Source: CAZJWR01 sp964549765 (GTDB lineage: Bacteria; Zixibacteria; MSB-5A5; GN15; JAAZOE01). From it: a stretch of 64,000 bases of DNA. The stretch is from assembly GCA_964549765.1 (NCBI GenBank), contig CAZJWR010000012.1, forward strand, positions 4,640 through 68,639. The letters run 5' to 3'. Made by a program: the position numbers and the translations under genes. This document shows positions 31,384-41,800 of the stretch, piece after piece. The notes beneath the pieces were generated by a model, which saw only the letters and a program-made list of their open reading frames with translations, had not been told where the DNA came from and made no database searches. Every line of letters starts with the position of its first letter. Positions within the stretch are counted from its first letter, which is position 1.

Positions 31384-33762
31384 ATGAAACTTCCGTATAG
31401 CTGGCTAAAAGAATTATCGGGGGCCGACTGGTCGATTGAGGAGATGGAAGATCGACTGACCCGGTCCGGTACGGCTGGAGTGGCCGAACGAATCAAACGC
31501 GAATATTTCGAGCGCGTCGTCGTCGGTCAAATCACAAAGCTCGACAAACATCCCAACGCCGATAAACTGCTGGTGGCCGAAGTTGAATCCGGCGACGGTT
31601 CTCACACCGTTATTTGCGGCGCGCCCAACTGCGCCGTGGGGCAGAAAGTCGTCCTGGCTCTTCCGGGAGCGCGACTCAAAGGCGAATTTGAAATAAAAGA
31701 GATCAAAATGCGGGGCGTCAAATCGGCCGGTATGATTTGCGCCGAAGACGAGTTGGGTTTATCCGACGACCATTCCGGGATAATCGTCCTCGATGAAGAA
31801 GCGCCCTTGGGAAAACCGGTTTTCGATTACCTCGGCCTCGATGATGCCGTCTTCAATTTCGAAATCACTCCCAATCGGCCCGATTGCCTGTCTGCCATCG
31901 GTGTCGCCCGCGAAATCGCCGTTCTGGATGGCCGCGAATTTCATGTCTCATTCGATCCGCCTGCGGAATCGAATCGCAAAGCCGTCGACTATGTGAAAGT
32001 CGTCATAAACGATTCCGATGCCTGCCCCCGATATGCGGCGCGGATTATCGACGGTGTCAAAATCGGGCCGTCGCCCTGGTGGCTGCGCAAGCGGCTGATG
32101 GACTGCGGCGTCCGGCCGATAAATGTCATCGTCGATATCACGAATTTCGTTATGTTCGAAACCGGCCATCCGCTTCACGCCTTTGACTACGAGCGATTCG
32201 GCTCCAAAGAAGTCGTCGTCCGGCGCGCTGGCGCAGGTGAAAAATTTACCACTCTCGACGGCAAGGATCATATCCTGGATGCAACCATCCTGCTCATTAC
32301 CAATGGCAAAACCGGCGTCGCTGTCGGCGGCGTCATGGGCGGGCTGAATTCCGAAGTCGAGGAAGACACCAAAACGATATTGCTGGAAGCGGCCTATTTC
32401 GATCCGGGAACCATCCGCCGTTCGGCCCGTAAACTGTGCCTGTCGTCCGAATCGTCCTATCGTTTCGAGCGCGGTGTCAATCCCAACGGAGTCGTCGATG
32501 CCGCCGATCGTGCCGCAGCGCTTATGGCCGAACTGGCCGGGGGAGAGGTTCTTTCCGGCGTGGTCGACAATTACGCCAAGAAAATCGCTCCCGTCACGAT
32601 CGAACTGCGTCCGCCGCAGGTGAAACGTCTGCTCGGTGTGGACATAGATGTCGCCACCATGGAAAAGACACTCCGCGGCCTCGGCCTCAAGATTGAATCC
32701 GGTGATACGATAAAAGCCGCAGCGCCGACGTATCGCCCTGACCTGACGCGTGAGGTCGATCTTATCGAAGAAATCGGCCGAATCTACGGTCTCCGTAACA
32801 TCCCCAACGCGACACGCAACACCGGGCCGAGGCTGACGCCGATTCATCGTCGCGACACGATCAAGGACGATCTCCGACGAATCCTGACCGGTCTGGGGTT
32901 CGATGAAACCCTCACTACCGGCATGGGCAGCCGGCCCAAAATGGAATTCATCGATCCCACCCTCCCCTTGATAGAAATCACCAATCCTATGTCCGACGAG
33001 TTTATGGTCATGCGGTCGCGGATGCTTTATTCGCTGCTTGTGTCGGCGGGGAATAATATCCGCCACCGTAATATGGACGTGAACATATTTGAAATCGGCC
33101 GCATCTTCCGAAAAGGCTCACCATTCCCGACCGAACTTGTGACTCTGGGGATATTGATGACGGGCAGACCCGACATGGTCTACTGGAATCGTGAATCCGA
33201 ACCGGTCGACCTGTTTGACCTCAAAGGCGCGGTTCGGGCCGTGGCGGACGGCCTGGGGTTGGGCGAAATCACCCTCGATTCCGAAGAAACGCCCGGCTAT
33301 GTTCCTTCGCGATCGTATCGAATAATGATAGAGGGCGCGACGGTCGGATTCTTGGGGCAGGTCGATAAAAAATCGGCCAGGTTATTCGATATCAAGCAGG
33401 ACTGCTATGCCGCCGAATTGGATTGCGAGCAGCTCATAGCCTGCGAACGCGGTCTGGCGCAATTCCAGCCATTGCCAAAATTCCCGGCGTCGTCCCGCGA
33501 CGTTGCTCTTGTCGTGGACGAGGGCACGAAGGCCGAGGAAATCCATACATATATCCGCGAGACCGGGGGAGACCTGGTCGAATCGGTGACCCTGTTCGAT
33601 CTCTTTACCGGGGAACCGGTGCCGGAGGGCAAAAAATCACTGGCGTACGCAATTCAGTTTCGCTCGCCCGAAAAAACACTGGAAGACGATGAGGTCGACC
33701 GCGTGTACAAGCAGATTGTAGCCGGGCTGGAGAAGAAATTCAACGCCCGTTTAAGGGAGTAA
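31384..33762 (+). CDS. pheT: Phenylalanyl-tRNA synthetase beta subunit
   Basis: A 792-residue protein of standard domain order: MKLPYSWLKELSGADWSIEE, an EMAP/OB-fold tRNA-binding domain (residues ~40-150, KLDKHPNADKLLVAEVESGD), the B3/B4 editing region (RPINVIVDITNFVMFETGHP, LHAFDYERF), B5 (about 400-470), a catalytic-like domain and the C-terminal ferredoxin-fold anticodon-binding domain (PKFPASSRDVALVVDE, YAIQFRSPEKTLEDDEVDRV). Length is typical. Confidence 0.98.
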   Translation: MKLPYSWLKELSGADWSIEEMEDRLTRSGTAGVAERIKREYFERVVVGQITKLDKHPNADKLLVAEVESGDGSHTVICGAPNCAVGQKVVLALPGARLKGEFEIKEIKMRGVKSAGMICAEDELGLSDDHSGIIVLDEEAPLGKPVFDYLGLDDAVFNFEITPNRPDCLSAIGVAREIAVLDGREFHVSFDPPAESNRKAVDYVKVVINDSDACPRYAARIIDGVKIGPSPWWLRKRLMDCGVRPINVIVDITNFVMFETGHPLHAFDYERFGSKEVVVRRAGAGEKFTTLDGKDHILDATILLITNGKTGVAVGGVMGGLNSEVEEDTKTILLEAAYFDPGTIRRSARKLCLSSESSYRFERGVNPNGVVDAADRAAALMAELAGGEVLSGVVDNYAKKIAPVTIELRPPQVKRLLGVDIDVATMEKTLRGLGLKIESGDTIKAAAPTYRPDLTREVDLIEEIGRIYGLRNIPNATRNTGPRLTPIHRRDTIKDDLRRILTGLGFDETLTTGMGSRPKMEFIDPTLPLIEITNPMSDEFMVMRSRMLYSLLVSAGNNIRHRNMDVNIFEIGRIFRKGSPFPTELVTLGILMTGRPDMVYWNRESEPVDLFDLKGAVRAVADGLGLGEITLDSEETPGYVPSRSYRIMIEGATVGFLGQVDKKSARLFDIKQDCYAAELDCEQLIACERGLAQFQPLPKFPASSRDVALVVDEGTKAEEIHTYIRETGGDLVESVTLFDLFTGEPVPEGKKSLAYAIQFRSPEKTLEDDEVDRVYKQIVAGLEKKFNARLRE

Positions 33763-33766
33763 AATC

Positions 33767-34033
33767 ATGGGACTGGACTCGCTCGATAAATTGGAAGAAC
33801 GAATCAGCAAAGCTGTCGCTCATATAGAGAAATTAAGCGATATCAGAAAGCGCCTGGAGGAAGATAACAGCCAGCTGAAGGAAAGAATCGGGCGGCTGGA
33901 AGAGGAGCTAAAGGCCCACAAGGAACGTGCGGCCGATCTGGAAAAACAGTCGTCGGCGATTTCGGAGCGTGTTAAAGAGAAGGTTGAAGGGTTGCTCGGC
34001 CGTATCGACAGCTACGAGCAAAGCCTGCCATAA
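33767..34033 (+). CDS. Short coiled-coil protein, ZapB-like
   Basis: An 88-residue protein that is one continuous coiled coil: LDKLEERISKAVAHIEKLSD, KRLEEDNSQLKERIGRLEEE, then a polar end. Size, heptads and position directly before zapA match the ZapB/DUF904 proteins that bridge FtsZ-bound ZapA in the division ring. Sequence alone cannot prove the family. Ribosome site AAGGGAG, four bases after the pheT stop. Confidence 0.6.
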   Translation: MGLDSLDKLEERISKAVAHIEKLSDIRKRLEEDNSQLKERIGRLEEELKAHKERAADLEKQSSAISERVKEKVEGLLGRIDSYEQSLP

Positions 34034-34039
34034 TTTCTC

Positions 34040-34069
34040 TTGACATAAGTTTAAATTTGGGGGTATATT
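34040..34069 (+). promoter_or_regulatory. Sigma-70-type promoter upstream of zapA
   Basis: TTGACA, 18 bases, TATATT. Predicted start near 34076, about 75 bases ahead of zapA. It would let zapA-rny-ymdB-folD be transcribed apart from pheS-pheT. Confidence 0.7.
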
Positions 34070-34150
34070 GTAAATTGTTGGAGAAGAGTAAGTTATTACG
34101 ATAACATAGAGGATTGACCCGAGGGCTGGAACAACGGGATGGAACGGCAT

Positions 34151-34441
34151 ATGAATCGCGTTCGTGTGAACATATACGGAGAAGAATACACCATTCGATC
34201 CGAGGGTGATGAGGAATATATTCGTCAGGTGGCCGGCTATGTCGACCGCAAAATGAGAGAAATCGCCGAAAAGGCCCCCAATAAATCGCATGCACGGGTG
34301 GCTATTTTGGCGGCGTTGAATATTACCGACGAATATTTCGCCGAGAGGAGCAAAGAGAAAGAAGGGCTCCAAAACCTCGAGGAACGCGCCAGCACTATTA
34401 TCAGTCTATTGGATGAAAAACTCTCGGATGCCGTCGAGTAA
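34151..34441 (+). CDS. zapA: Cell division protein ZapA
   Basis: A 96-residue protein: MNRVRVNIYGEEYTIRSEGD, EEYIRQVAGYVDRKMREIAE, then ARVAILAALNITDEYFAER and a coiled-coil tail, the ZapA pattern. ZapA cross-links FtsZ filaments at midcell. ATG 34151 matches the family start; an in-frame ATG 34139 would add four residues. Location after pheT and before rny recurs in many bacteria. Confidence 0.9.
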   Translation: MNRVRVNIYGEEYTIRSEGDEEYIRQVAGYVDRKMREIAEKAPNKSHARVAILAALNITDEYFAERSKEKEGLQNLEERASTIISLLDEKLSDAVE

Positions 34442-34525
34442 TTCTCGATCGGCAGCCGCAGTTCTCTCCCTTACTTACTCTCTTCCGCTAAACATAGATT
34501 GCCCCACAGGGCGGAGTGTTTATAT

Positions 34526-36091
34526 ATGGAAACCACGACATTAATTATCCTCATTGCCGTCGTGGCGATCGTGGGTTCCTTCGCGTTGGCCTGGTTTCTT
34601 TCCCGGCGAATCGGGGATCAGAAACTGGCCCGGGCGGATGAATTCGCCAAAAAAATGATCGCCGAAGCGGAAAAAGAAGCGGAAATAAAGAAGAAGGAAG
34701 CCATCCTCGAGGCCAAAGAGGATTGGTACAAGACAAAAACGGCGTATGAGCGTGAAATTCAGCAGAAGCGGAATGAACTGGCCAAGGCCGAGAAACGGAT
34801 CACCGATAAGGAACAGGACCTGTCCCGGAAAATCGAATCGGCCAACACTCGCGAACGTCAAGTGTCTGAACGAGAACGGGTGCTATCGGGGAGAGAAAAA
34901 GGAATCACCATCCGGGAGCAGGAACTGGATCGGCTGATCACCGACCAGAACGTGCAACTGGAACGGATTTCGGGTATGTCGGCCGAAGAAGCCAAACAGA
35001 TCCTGATCGAAAACATGACCGGCAAGGCCAAACTGGAAGCGGCCGCTCTCGCCAAAGAAATCAAGGAACAGGCCGAACACGAGGCCGAACGGGAAGCCCG
35101 CGATATCATTATCCAGGCCATCCAGCGCTGTGCCGCCGACCATACCGTGGAATCCACGGTGTCGGTCGTGAATCTCCCCAATGACGAGATGAAAGGGCGG
35201 ATTATCGGCCGCGAAGGCCGCAATATCCGTTCCTTCGAGACAGCCACTGGCATTGATGTCATCGTCGACGACACGCCCGAGGCGGTGATCCTTTCCGGGT
35301 ACGACCCGATCCGCCGCGAAATCGCGCGTATGGCGTTGGAGAAGCTCGTCGCCGACGGCCGCATCCATCCCACCCGAATCGAAGAAGTCGTCGTCAAAGC
35401 CGAGAAGGACATGGAAGTCATCATCCGCGAGGCGGGCGAACAGGCCGCCTTCGATATCGGCGTTCACGGTCTGCATCTGGAGATCATCAAACTTCTGGGC
35501 AAGCTCAAATTCCGATCCAGCTACGGGCAGAACGTGTTGCATCACAGCCATGAGGTTGCCATGTTATCGGGAATCATGGCTTCCGAACTGGAACTCGATA
35601 CAATGCTGGCCAAGCGCGCCGGTCTGCTTCATGATATCGGCAAGGCTGTCGACCGGGAAACTGAGGGGACGCATACCCAGATCGGCGGCAAAATATTGCG
35701 CCGGTTCAACGAGGATCCGATCGTCATCAACGCCGTCGAATCTCATCACGGCGACGTTCCTAAAGAGACGGTCTATCCCGTGCTGGTCCAGGCTGCCGAC
35801 GCCATCTCCGGTTCGCGCCCCGGGGCGCGGCGGGAACCTCTGGAGAGTTATATCAAACGTTTGGAGAAACTGGAGGAGCTGGCCGATAGCTTCAAAGGCG
35901 TAGCCAAGGCATACGCCATCCAGGCCGGGCGTGAAATCCGCGTGATTGTCGAATGCGACCAGATGGACGACCTGGCTTCGGCCATCCTTGCGTCCGATAT
36001 CGCGGAAAAAATCGAAAACGAAATGGAATATCCGGGCCAGATCAAAGTGACTGTCATCCGTGAGAAACGCTCGGTGGAATACGCCAAGTGA
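34526..36091 (+). CDS. rny: Ribonuclease Y
   Basis: A 521-residue membrane-anchored endoribonuclease. One N-terminal transmembrane segment (LIILIAVVAIVGSFALAWFL), a long charged coiled coil (residues ~30-180), a KH domain with GRIIGREGRNIRSFETATGI, and an HD domain with HHSHEVAMLSGIMASELE, LLHDIGKAVDRETEGTHTQI and AADAISGSRPGARREPLESY. It starts bulk mRNA turnover in bacteria without RNase E. Start ATG 34526 with GGCGGAG ahead; an upstream GTG at 34499 would put polar residues before the membrane anchor. Confidence 0.97.
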   Translation: METTTLIILIAVVAIVGSFALAWFLSRRIGDQKLARADEFAKKMIAEAEKEAEIKKKEAILEAKEDWYKTKTAYEREIQQKRNELAKAEKRITDKEQDLSRKIESANTRERQVSERERVLSGREKGITIREQELDRLITDQNVQLERISGMSAEEAKQILIENMTGKAKLEAAALAKEIKEQAEHEAEREARDIIIQAIQRCAADHTVESTVSVVNLPNDEMKGRIIGREGRNIRSFETATGIDVIVDDTPEAVILSGYDPIRREIARMALEKLVADGRIHPTRIEEVVVKAEKDMEVIIREAGEQAAFDIGVHGLHLEIIKLLGKLKFRSSYGQNVLHHSHEVAMLSGIMASELELDTMLAKRAGLLHDIGKAVDRETEGTHTQIGGKILRRFNEDPIVINAVESHHGDVPKETVYPVLVQAADAISGSRPGARREPLESYIKRLEKLEELADSFKGVAKAYAIQAGREIRVIVECDQMDDLASAILASDIAEKIENEMEYPGQIKVTVIREKRSVEYAK

Positions 36092-36096
36092 GGCCT

Positions 36097-36939
36097 ATGC
36101 CGAACCGAAAAATACTCTTTATCGCCGACGTCGTGGGCAAGCCGGGACGCCATATCCTGTCCCAGATGACCCGCCGACTGAGATACAAGCACGAAGTCGA
36201 TTATGTCATCGCCAACACCGAAAATGCCGCCGCCGGTTTCGGCATTACCCCCGAAATGGCCCAGAAGGTGTTCGCCTATGGGGTCGATTGCCAGACGTCT
36301 GGCAATCATCTCTGGGATCGCCCCGGAATCGCCGAGTACCTCGAACATGAACCCCGCCTGATACGGCCAGCCAACTATCCCGAAGCCAAGGGATGGGGGT
36401 ATCATATCAACCGTATCGAAAATGACCGCATCGCCGTTATTTCGCTCATGGGTCGGACATTCATGTACAATATCGAATGCCCCTTCCGGACCGCCGATGC
36501 CATCCTCGACGAAGTGCCCGACGATGTCAAAATGATTATCATCGATTTTCACGCCGAGGCGACGTCGGAAAAAGAAGCCATGTGGTATTATCTCGATGGA
36601 CGCGTATCGGCGGTGATCGGCACCCATACCCATGTCCAAACGGCGGATGAACAGATTTCGGCGAAAGGCACGGCGTATATCACCGACGTCGGCATGACCG
36701 GGCCGTTCGATTCCATTCTGGGGATGAAGAAGGATCCGGCCCTGAAACGCTTTCTATCCGGCCGCCCGATTCGACTATCGGTGGCCGAGGAGGACGTCCG
36801 CATATCCGGCGTGCTGCTTGATCTTAACCCCGCCGATGGTAAGGCCGTTGCTATCGAACGATATTGCCTGCCGTTGGATTTGTCCCTGCCCCTGCGAGAC
36901 CCTGAGGAGGAAAACGTCGATGTCGGAGAAGCTGATTGA
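36097..36939 (+). CDS. ymdB: YmdB-family metallophosphoesterase
   Basis: A 280-residue calcineurin-like phosphoesterase: ILFIADVVGKPGRHIL, NTENAAAGFGITPEMAQKVF, GVDCQTSGNHLWDRPGIAEY, IIIDFHAEATSEKEAMWYYL and VIGTHTHVQTADEQI supply the metal ligands. The family acts on 2',3'-cyclic nucleotides and affects RNA metabolism and biofilm decisions; pairing with rny is conserved. Start is ATG 36097, five bases after the rny stop; its end overlaps folD by 20 bases. Confidence 0.95.
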   Translation: MPNRKILFIADVVGKPGRHILSQMTRRLRYKHEVDYVIANTENAAAGFGITPEMAQKVFAYGVDCQTSGNHLWDRPGIAEYLEHEPRLIRPANYPEAKGWGYHINRIENDRIAVISLMGRTFMYNIECPFRTADAILDEVPDDVKMIIIDFHAEATSEKEAMWYYLDGRVSAVIGTHTHVQTADEQISAKGTAYITDVGMTGPFDSILGMKKDPALKRFLSGRPIRLSVAEEDVRISGVLLDLNPADGKAVAIERYCLPLDLSLPLRDPEEENVDVGEAD

Positions 36940-37807
36940 CGGCAAGGCTATCGCCCAAAAAGTCAAAAACGAACTCACCCAAGATATCGAAACGCTGATC
37001 GAATCCGGGGTCACACCCGGTCTGGCCGCCGTGCTTATCGGCGACGATCCGGCGTCGCATATCTATGTCCGCAGCAAGGAACGGGCCTGCAAGAAAATCG
37101 GCATCTACAGCGAGGTTATCCGTGAGTCGGCCGATTTTCCGGAAGAGGAATTGATCGATCTTATCGATCAACTCAACGCCCGCCGCGACATTCACGGGAT
37201 CCTCATTCAATCGCCCGTTCCCAAACATATCGACGAACCGGCCATGGTGCTGCGTATCGATCCGGCCAAGGACGTCGACGGCTTTCACCCTCAGAGCGTC
37301 GGCAAGATGCTTTTAGGATCGCCGTCGTTCCTGCCCTGCACGCCGCTGGGTGTGGTGCGCATGCTGCAGGAAATCGGCGTCGATCCCAAGGGCAAAAAGG
37401 TTGTCATTCTGGGAAGGGGCAACATCGTCGGCAAGCCGCTGGCGGCGATGCTTATGCAGAAATGGCCGGGATGCAACGCCACTGTAACGGTCTGTCATAC
37501 CGGAACGAAGGATATTCCCGCCGAAACCCGCCAGGCCGACATCCTGGTAGCGGCGATGGGCAAGCCTAAATTCGTGACGGCCGACATGATCAAAGACGGC
37601 GTGGTTATCATCGACGTCGGTGTCAATCGGGTCGATGATCCGAGCAAGGAAAAGGGATACTACGTCTGCGGCGACGTGGATTTCGATGCCTGCCTGCCGA
37701 AGGCGTCCATGATAACGCCCGTACCGGGCGGCGTCGGCCCCATGACTATCGCCATGCTCCTGCACAACACCGTCCGCGCCGCGAAAAATATGGCCGCCGT
37801 CCGCTAA
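36920..37807 (+). CDS. folD: Bifunctional methylene-THF dehydrogenase / methenyl-THF cyclohydrolase FolD
   Basis: A 295-residue enzyme interconverting methylene-, methenyl- and formyl-tetrahydrofolate with NADP. Motifs: YVRSKERACKKIGI with the catalytic Lys, GILIQSPVPKHIDE, DVDGFHPQSVGKML, PCTPLGVVRMLQEIG, GRGNIVGKPLAAMLM (nucleotide loop), and TPVPGGVGPMTIAMLLHNTV. Start is ATG 36920 behind GAGGAGG; a reading from further upstream runs inside ymdB. It ends the housekeeping block. Confidence 0.97.
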   Translation: MSEKLIDGKAIAQKVKNELTQDIETLIESGVTPGLAAVLIGDDPASHIYVRSKERACKKIGIYSEVIRESADFPEEELIDLIDQLNARRDIHGILIQSPVPKHIDEPAMVLRIDPAKDVDGFHPQSVGKMLLGSPSFLPCTPLGVVRMLQEIGVDPKGKKVVILGRGNIVGKPLAAMLMQKWPGCNATVTVCHTGTKDIPAETRQADILVAAMGKPKFVTADMIKDGVVIIDVGVNRVDDPSKEKGYYVCGDVDFDACLPKASMITPVPGGVGPMTIAMLLHNTVRAAKNMAAVR

Positions 37808-37840
37808 GTTTTATCATCCGATTGAAGCGGACATTCTTGC

Positions 37841-37869
37841 TTGCATTCTCTCAGCATCCTTACTATAAT
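37841..37869 (+). promoter_or_regulatory. Sigma-70-type promoter before the small lipoprotein gene
   Basis: TTGCAT, 17 bases, TATAAT. Predicted start near 37876, about 85 bases ahead of the ATG at 37961. Confidence 0.65.
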
Positions 37870-37960
37870 TCGATAAGGCCGGTAAAATTCAGGCCATGAT
37901 TAGATTCGTGCGTTTATAGCGGGGACCGCGTTTCCATAGGTACTCCGCAGGGAGGTTCAC

Positions 37961-38515
37961 ATGCCCAGATTCTTGGCTCTGATATTGTTGATCGCCATTA
38001 TTCACTCGTGTGCTGCGATATTTGAAAAAGATTGGGATGAAGAAAATAATTCCACTCATTACCGCATGACCAGAATCGAATCGGAATTCGCCAAGCCGGA
38101 TTCCGTCAAAGGGATCGAAGTCGTTACGGTTGCCGTCGACAAGGAAATTTCGGATTCGACGGGCGATTCGACGTTCAGTATCTATCTATATTTTATTTCC
38201 ACGAAGGGAATCGGCGCTGATCCCGGCGACACGCTGAGAGTGCAAATCGACAGCCAATGGACGTCGCTTTGCTGTGTGAAGGAATGGCACGATCATGTTC
38301 CACTCAAGGACGTGGTCATCAACGATCCGCACGCTCCCGGATGGGTTTGGATTAAAAAATCGATCTTCGAAGTGAAACGCGAAATGATTCATGAAATGGC
38401 GAAAAGCAATGGGGTGCGGCTTGAGGTAAACACCCCGAGTCGACAGGTAGTCGGACGAATCTCTCATGACGGCATCAAGAGTATCAGAAAATTCTGCAAA
38501 AAGTACGTCCGATGA
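37961..38515 (+). CDS. Predicted lipoprotein, function unknown
   Basis: A 184-residue protein. The N-terminus (FLALILLIAIIHSCAAIF) is a short hydrophobic signal ending in IHSC, an imperfect lipobox, so lipidation at Cys17 is plausible. The mature part is mixed alpha/beta with a CC pair (WTSLCCVKEWHDH) and a basic end. No family recognised. It has its own promoter and a good AGGGAGG ribosome site, standing alone between folD and the large surface-protein gene. Confidence 0.6.
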   Translation: MPRFLALILLIAIIHSCAAIFEKDWDEENNSTHYRMTRIESEFAKPDSVKGIEVVTVAVDKEISDSTGDSTFSIYLYFISTKGIGADPGDTLRVQIDSQWTSLCCVKEWHDHVPLKDVVINDPHAPGWVWIKKSIFEVKREMIHEMAKSNGVRLEVNTPSRQVVGRISHDGIKSIRKFCKKYVR

Positions 38516-38895
38516 TTTCCCGGCCGACCGGAGAGCCGCCGAAGCAGCGCTTGAAACGGTAATTTCCGCGACATAATATAAAACAGATAGAATATATCTT
38601 GCATGCAGGGTTAATAGTAAGATATAGACCCGCCTTGCACATTTGCTGCACTATAATGCATATCGATTTCTGAACAGCGATTTCTCTCGCCTTAAAATGG
38701 ATTCGGATTACCAGCAGATCAAGACAGCTCGCCAATAAGACATTATTATAAAACAAGTTAGCTGGTGGCAATTAACGGCACCCTAATGGAATCCAATATA
38801 ATCGGTCATTGCGAAATACCCCTTGCATAACTCCGGCTGAGGCATATCTTTTGCTTAATAGGTTTAGACTACGGAACCTCTTACCTGCAGGCCAC
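38516..38895. other. AT-rich gene-free stretch before the large surface-protein gene
   Basis: About 380 bases. An isolated TATAAT at 38652-38657 (no good -35) and several AT-rich TATA-like words are the only signals. I see no structured RNA or terminator. An in-frame ATG at 38809 would extend the next gene by 29 residues, but the signal peptide begins at 38896. Confidence 0.5.
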
Positions 38896-41800
38896 ATGAT
38901 TCGCAAAGTTCTGCATAGTTTTATTATCCTCTTCTTATTGGCCGGTATTGCTTCCGCCGGCGATTGGGAATTCGAAACCGTCGGCGGGCCCTTTGAATCG
39001 GATGCCCCCCTTCTGGCCGCAACCAATCATCCGCCTTCGCCGACGCCCCTCAAATCCGTCACCGATACGTTATCCTCTTATATTGTCGGGCAGGTCGCGA
39101 CCCATCAAATAGGCTTTGAATTTCCGTCTTTCGATCATCACGACGAAGGTTTGTCGAAAGTCCGCACTATCGCCATAACGTTTCCGCGCGGATTCGCTAT
39201 CGGCCACATTTCATCGGTGACCATCGTCACCACCGATTCCGGCGAGGTTGTGCCCGAAATCAAGAAAGTTTTCGCCTTTTACCATACCGTGGTCATCAGC
39301 TTGGAGAAAAATCTTCCCAGCCTGGATTCCGGCGCCTTCGTCTACATTACCCTCGACGGTATAACCAATCCCGATGCATCCGGCGATTATTCCATACGGG
39401 TGCGTTTGCTCAACAAGCTCTGGCTGACCGTGGCCGGCCCCGGTGAAAGCGAGCCGTTTACCATCACCCATGGTCCGGCCGCGACGCTGACCATTGTCCC
39501 GGCCGACGACACCACTCTGCGCGCCGGCGAAGGTATCGCATTTACCGCCAATATCACGGATCAATTCGGCAATATTATCGAATCCGCCCAGGCCCAATGG
39601 ATGCTCGATCCGACTATGGATTCCATCGGGACCTTGTTCGGATCATTTTTCCAGGCAACCACCGTGGGCGTCGGAAGAGTCATTGCCCGGGCGGATACGC
39701 TTGAGGCGTTCTCCGGTTTGATCACGGTTCTGCCGGGCGACGCGGCGGCCATAATCGTCACCTCGGGCGCCGATCCCGTCACGATCGGCCAACCGTTGCC
39801 GTATGACGTCAATATCGAAATACAGGATAGATTCGGAAACCGAAAGAACGATTACCTCGGCGCGGTCTGGTTCACGTCCGATGATCCTCTCGCGGAGATT
39901 GTGCATAATGAAACGAATCCTTATCAGTTTACTGCGGCGGATGCGGGACGAGCGGTCTTTTCTGGTGAACAGTTTGTTTTCGGGACGGCGGGCGCCCGAA
40001 TACTGACCGCCACCGACGGTACGTTGTCCGGCTATACCCACGTCTATGTTCTCCCGGGCGGCGGCCCGGCCAATTTCGATGTCTCCGTCCCGGCTGCGGC
40101 CCTCGCGGGTAAACCCTTCGACATTACCGTCACCAATGCCGTCGATTCCGCCGGTGATCCCTACAACGGAATAATCCTGACTCTCGGCGGCAACGTCGCT
40201 CCTGACGGCACCGAGCCGATAGTCCCCGAAATAGAAATAGTCAACGGTCAGGGAATCGGTCATGCGACCCTCTATGGCGCCGGCCGCAACAGCCTGGTGT
40301 TTTATTCCGGTTCGAGCGCGGTGGAAAAAATAATCATTGTTTCCACGGGCTCCTCCCTGGCTTCCCTCGAACTGAACATCGATCGCACTCAATTCCTCGG
40401 CAATCCGTTCCGGGGTGAGGCGCGGATACAAGTATTCGACGAGTTCGGCAACCCCCAGACTAATTTCAACAGGATGGGCGTCGATATCCGATTGACTTCG
40501 TCGACAGGTGTCGTAGTCCCGGATATTGTTACCTTTGATCAATTCGATCAGACCGGTACTGCCGATCTGTCGACATATCACTACGACGGCCGCCCCGGGC
40601 TGGTAACAATAACCGCCAACTTCGTCATTGTTTACCCGGCGATTGAAACGACGGCGGATATGGTCGTTAACGGCATCTATGCTGTGGTCGATGGTCATAG
40701 CGGACTACCGGATTGGATGCCGGGCGGATGGACGTTCGATTTACGCGGCGAGAGCTGGAATCCCGCCGATTTGACTCCCAAACAGATCGAATACAGCGCA
40801 GAATTTGTAGGCGGCGATTCACCCGTTCCCGAAATCAACACGACCACCGGCTGCATCCCTCAGGCGGGTATGACGCAGAGTTGCCGTTTCCTCGTGCATC
40901 AGGTGGCGGGTGCGACCCCGGGCGATTATGAATATCGGCTCCGGATATCGGCCCTCTATGATGTTGCGGGAGAGGAAATAACCGCGGTTTGGACATATTC
41001 CAAAAGCGTGGAGATCCGATCGTTCGTACCGATTACCTTGATATCCGATCAACTACCGAGCGTGGTGGTTCCCGGACATTATTCTCTTCCGGCGGAATTG
41101 TCGATTATCGATGAGAACAATTATGATGTAGACGCCAAGGCGGCGGTCATGCTGCAGATAAGCAAAGACTCAGCCCACTATACACTGACTTATAATACCT
41201 TCTCGTTCTCATGGAATTCGGAAACACCCGTAAATCTTCAGGCCTTATTCAACGCACAAATGGAGACCGGCCTTTACAATTATGGCGTCAATCTCGTGGT
41301 CAGTATCTATGGCCCCGACCAGAAATATCGCGTGGACTATACCAATTTTTATTCCCTTGATAAAACGCTGAACATTATTCCCCGTTCGGAGTTGGCTGTC
41401 GATACGCTCTCGATCACGCCCGATCGCGTACCCGTCGGCGCTTCGATAGGATTTGCTTTCGATCTTGATCTCACGGGGACAACCGATATCGTCCTCTACG
41501 GCAAACAGAGTACTCTCACCGTGACCGACGGAATCGTTTCGGCGACAGTATTTCTGCGGGACAGCCTGTACACCCTGACTTCAGGCGCCAATCCGCTGAC
41601 GGCCGACAATATGGTTATTCCCGGAAGCTGGGAAGGCAAGCATCTGACGGCGCAGCTGCACGCCGTCGGAATCGAAGACGACGTCGCGCCGGTGGATGAA
41701 ACCATTGATTTCCCGTTTCCGGTTACGGTCGAGGCCTCTGCCGCCGCTGTGCAGGCGCTGTCGCTGGTCAACAGCGCTCCCAATGCCCCGTTCGTCAACA

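Noticed and set aside
31948..33066. 372-codon minus-strand frame opposite pheT
   Set aside because: Shadow frame; pheT is unambiguous.
34442..34525. 6S RNA gene near zapA, as in enterobacteria
   Set aside because: Only 84 bases lie between zapA and rny and no long rod-like structure with a central bubble can be drawn.
4224..37900. A shared 14-base word AATTCAGGCCATGA at 4224 and 37887
   Set aside because: A 14-base match between two places in 64 kb is expected by chance, and nothing around the two copies is alike.
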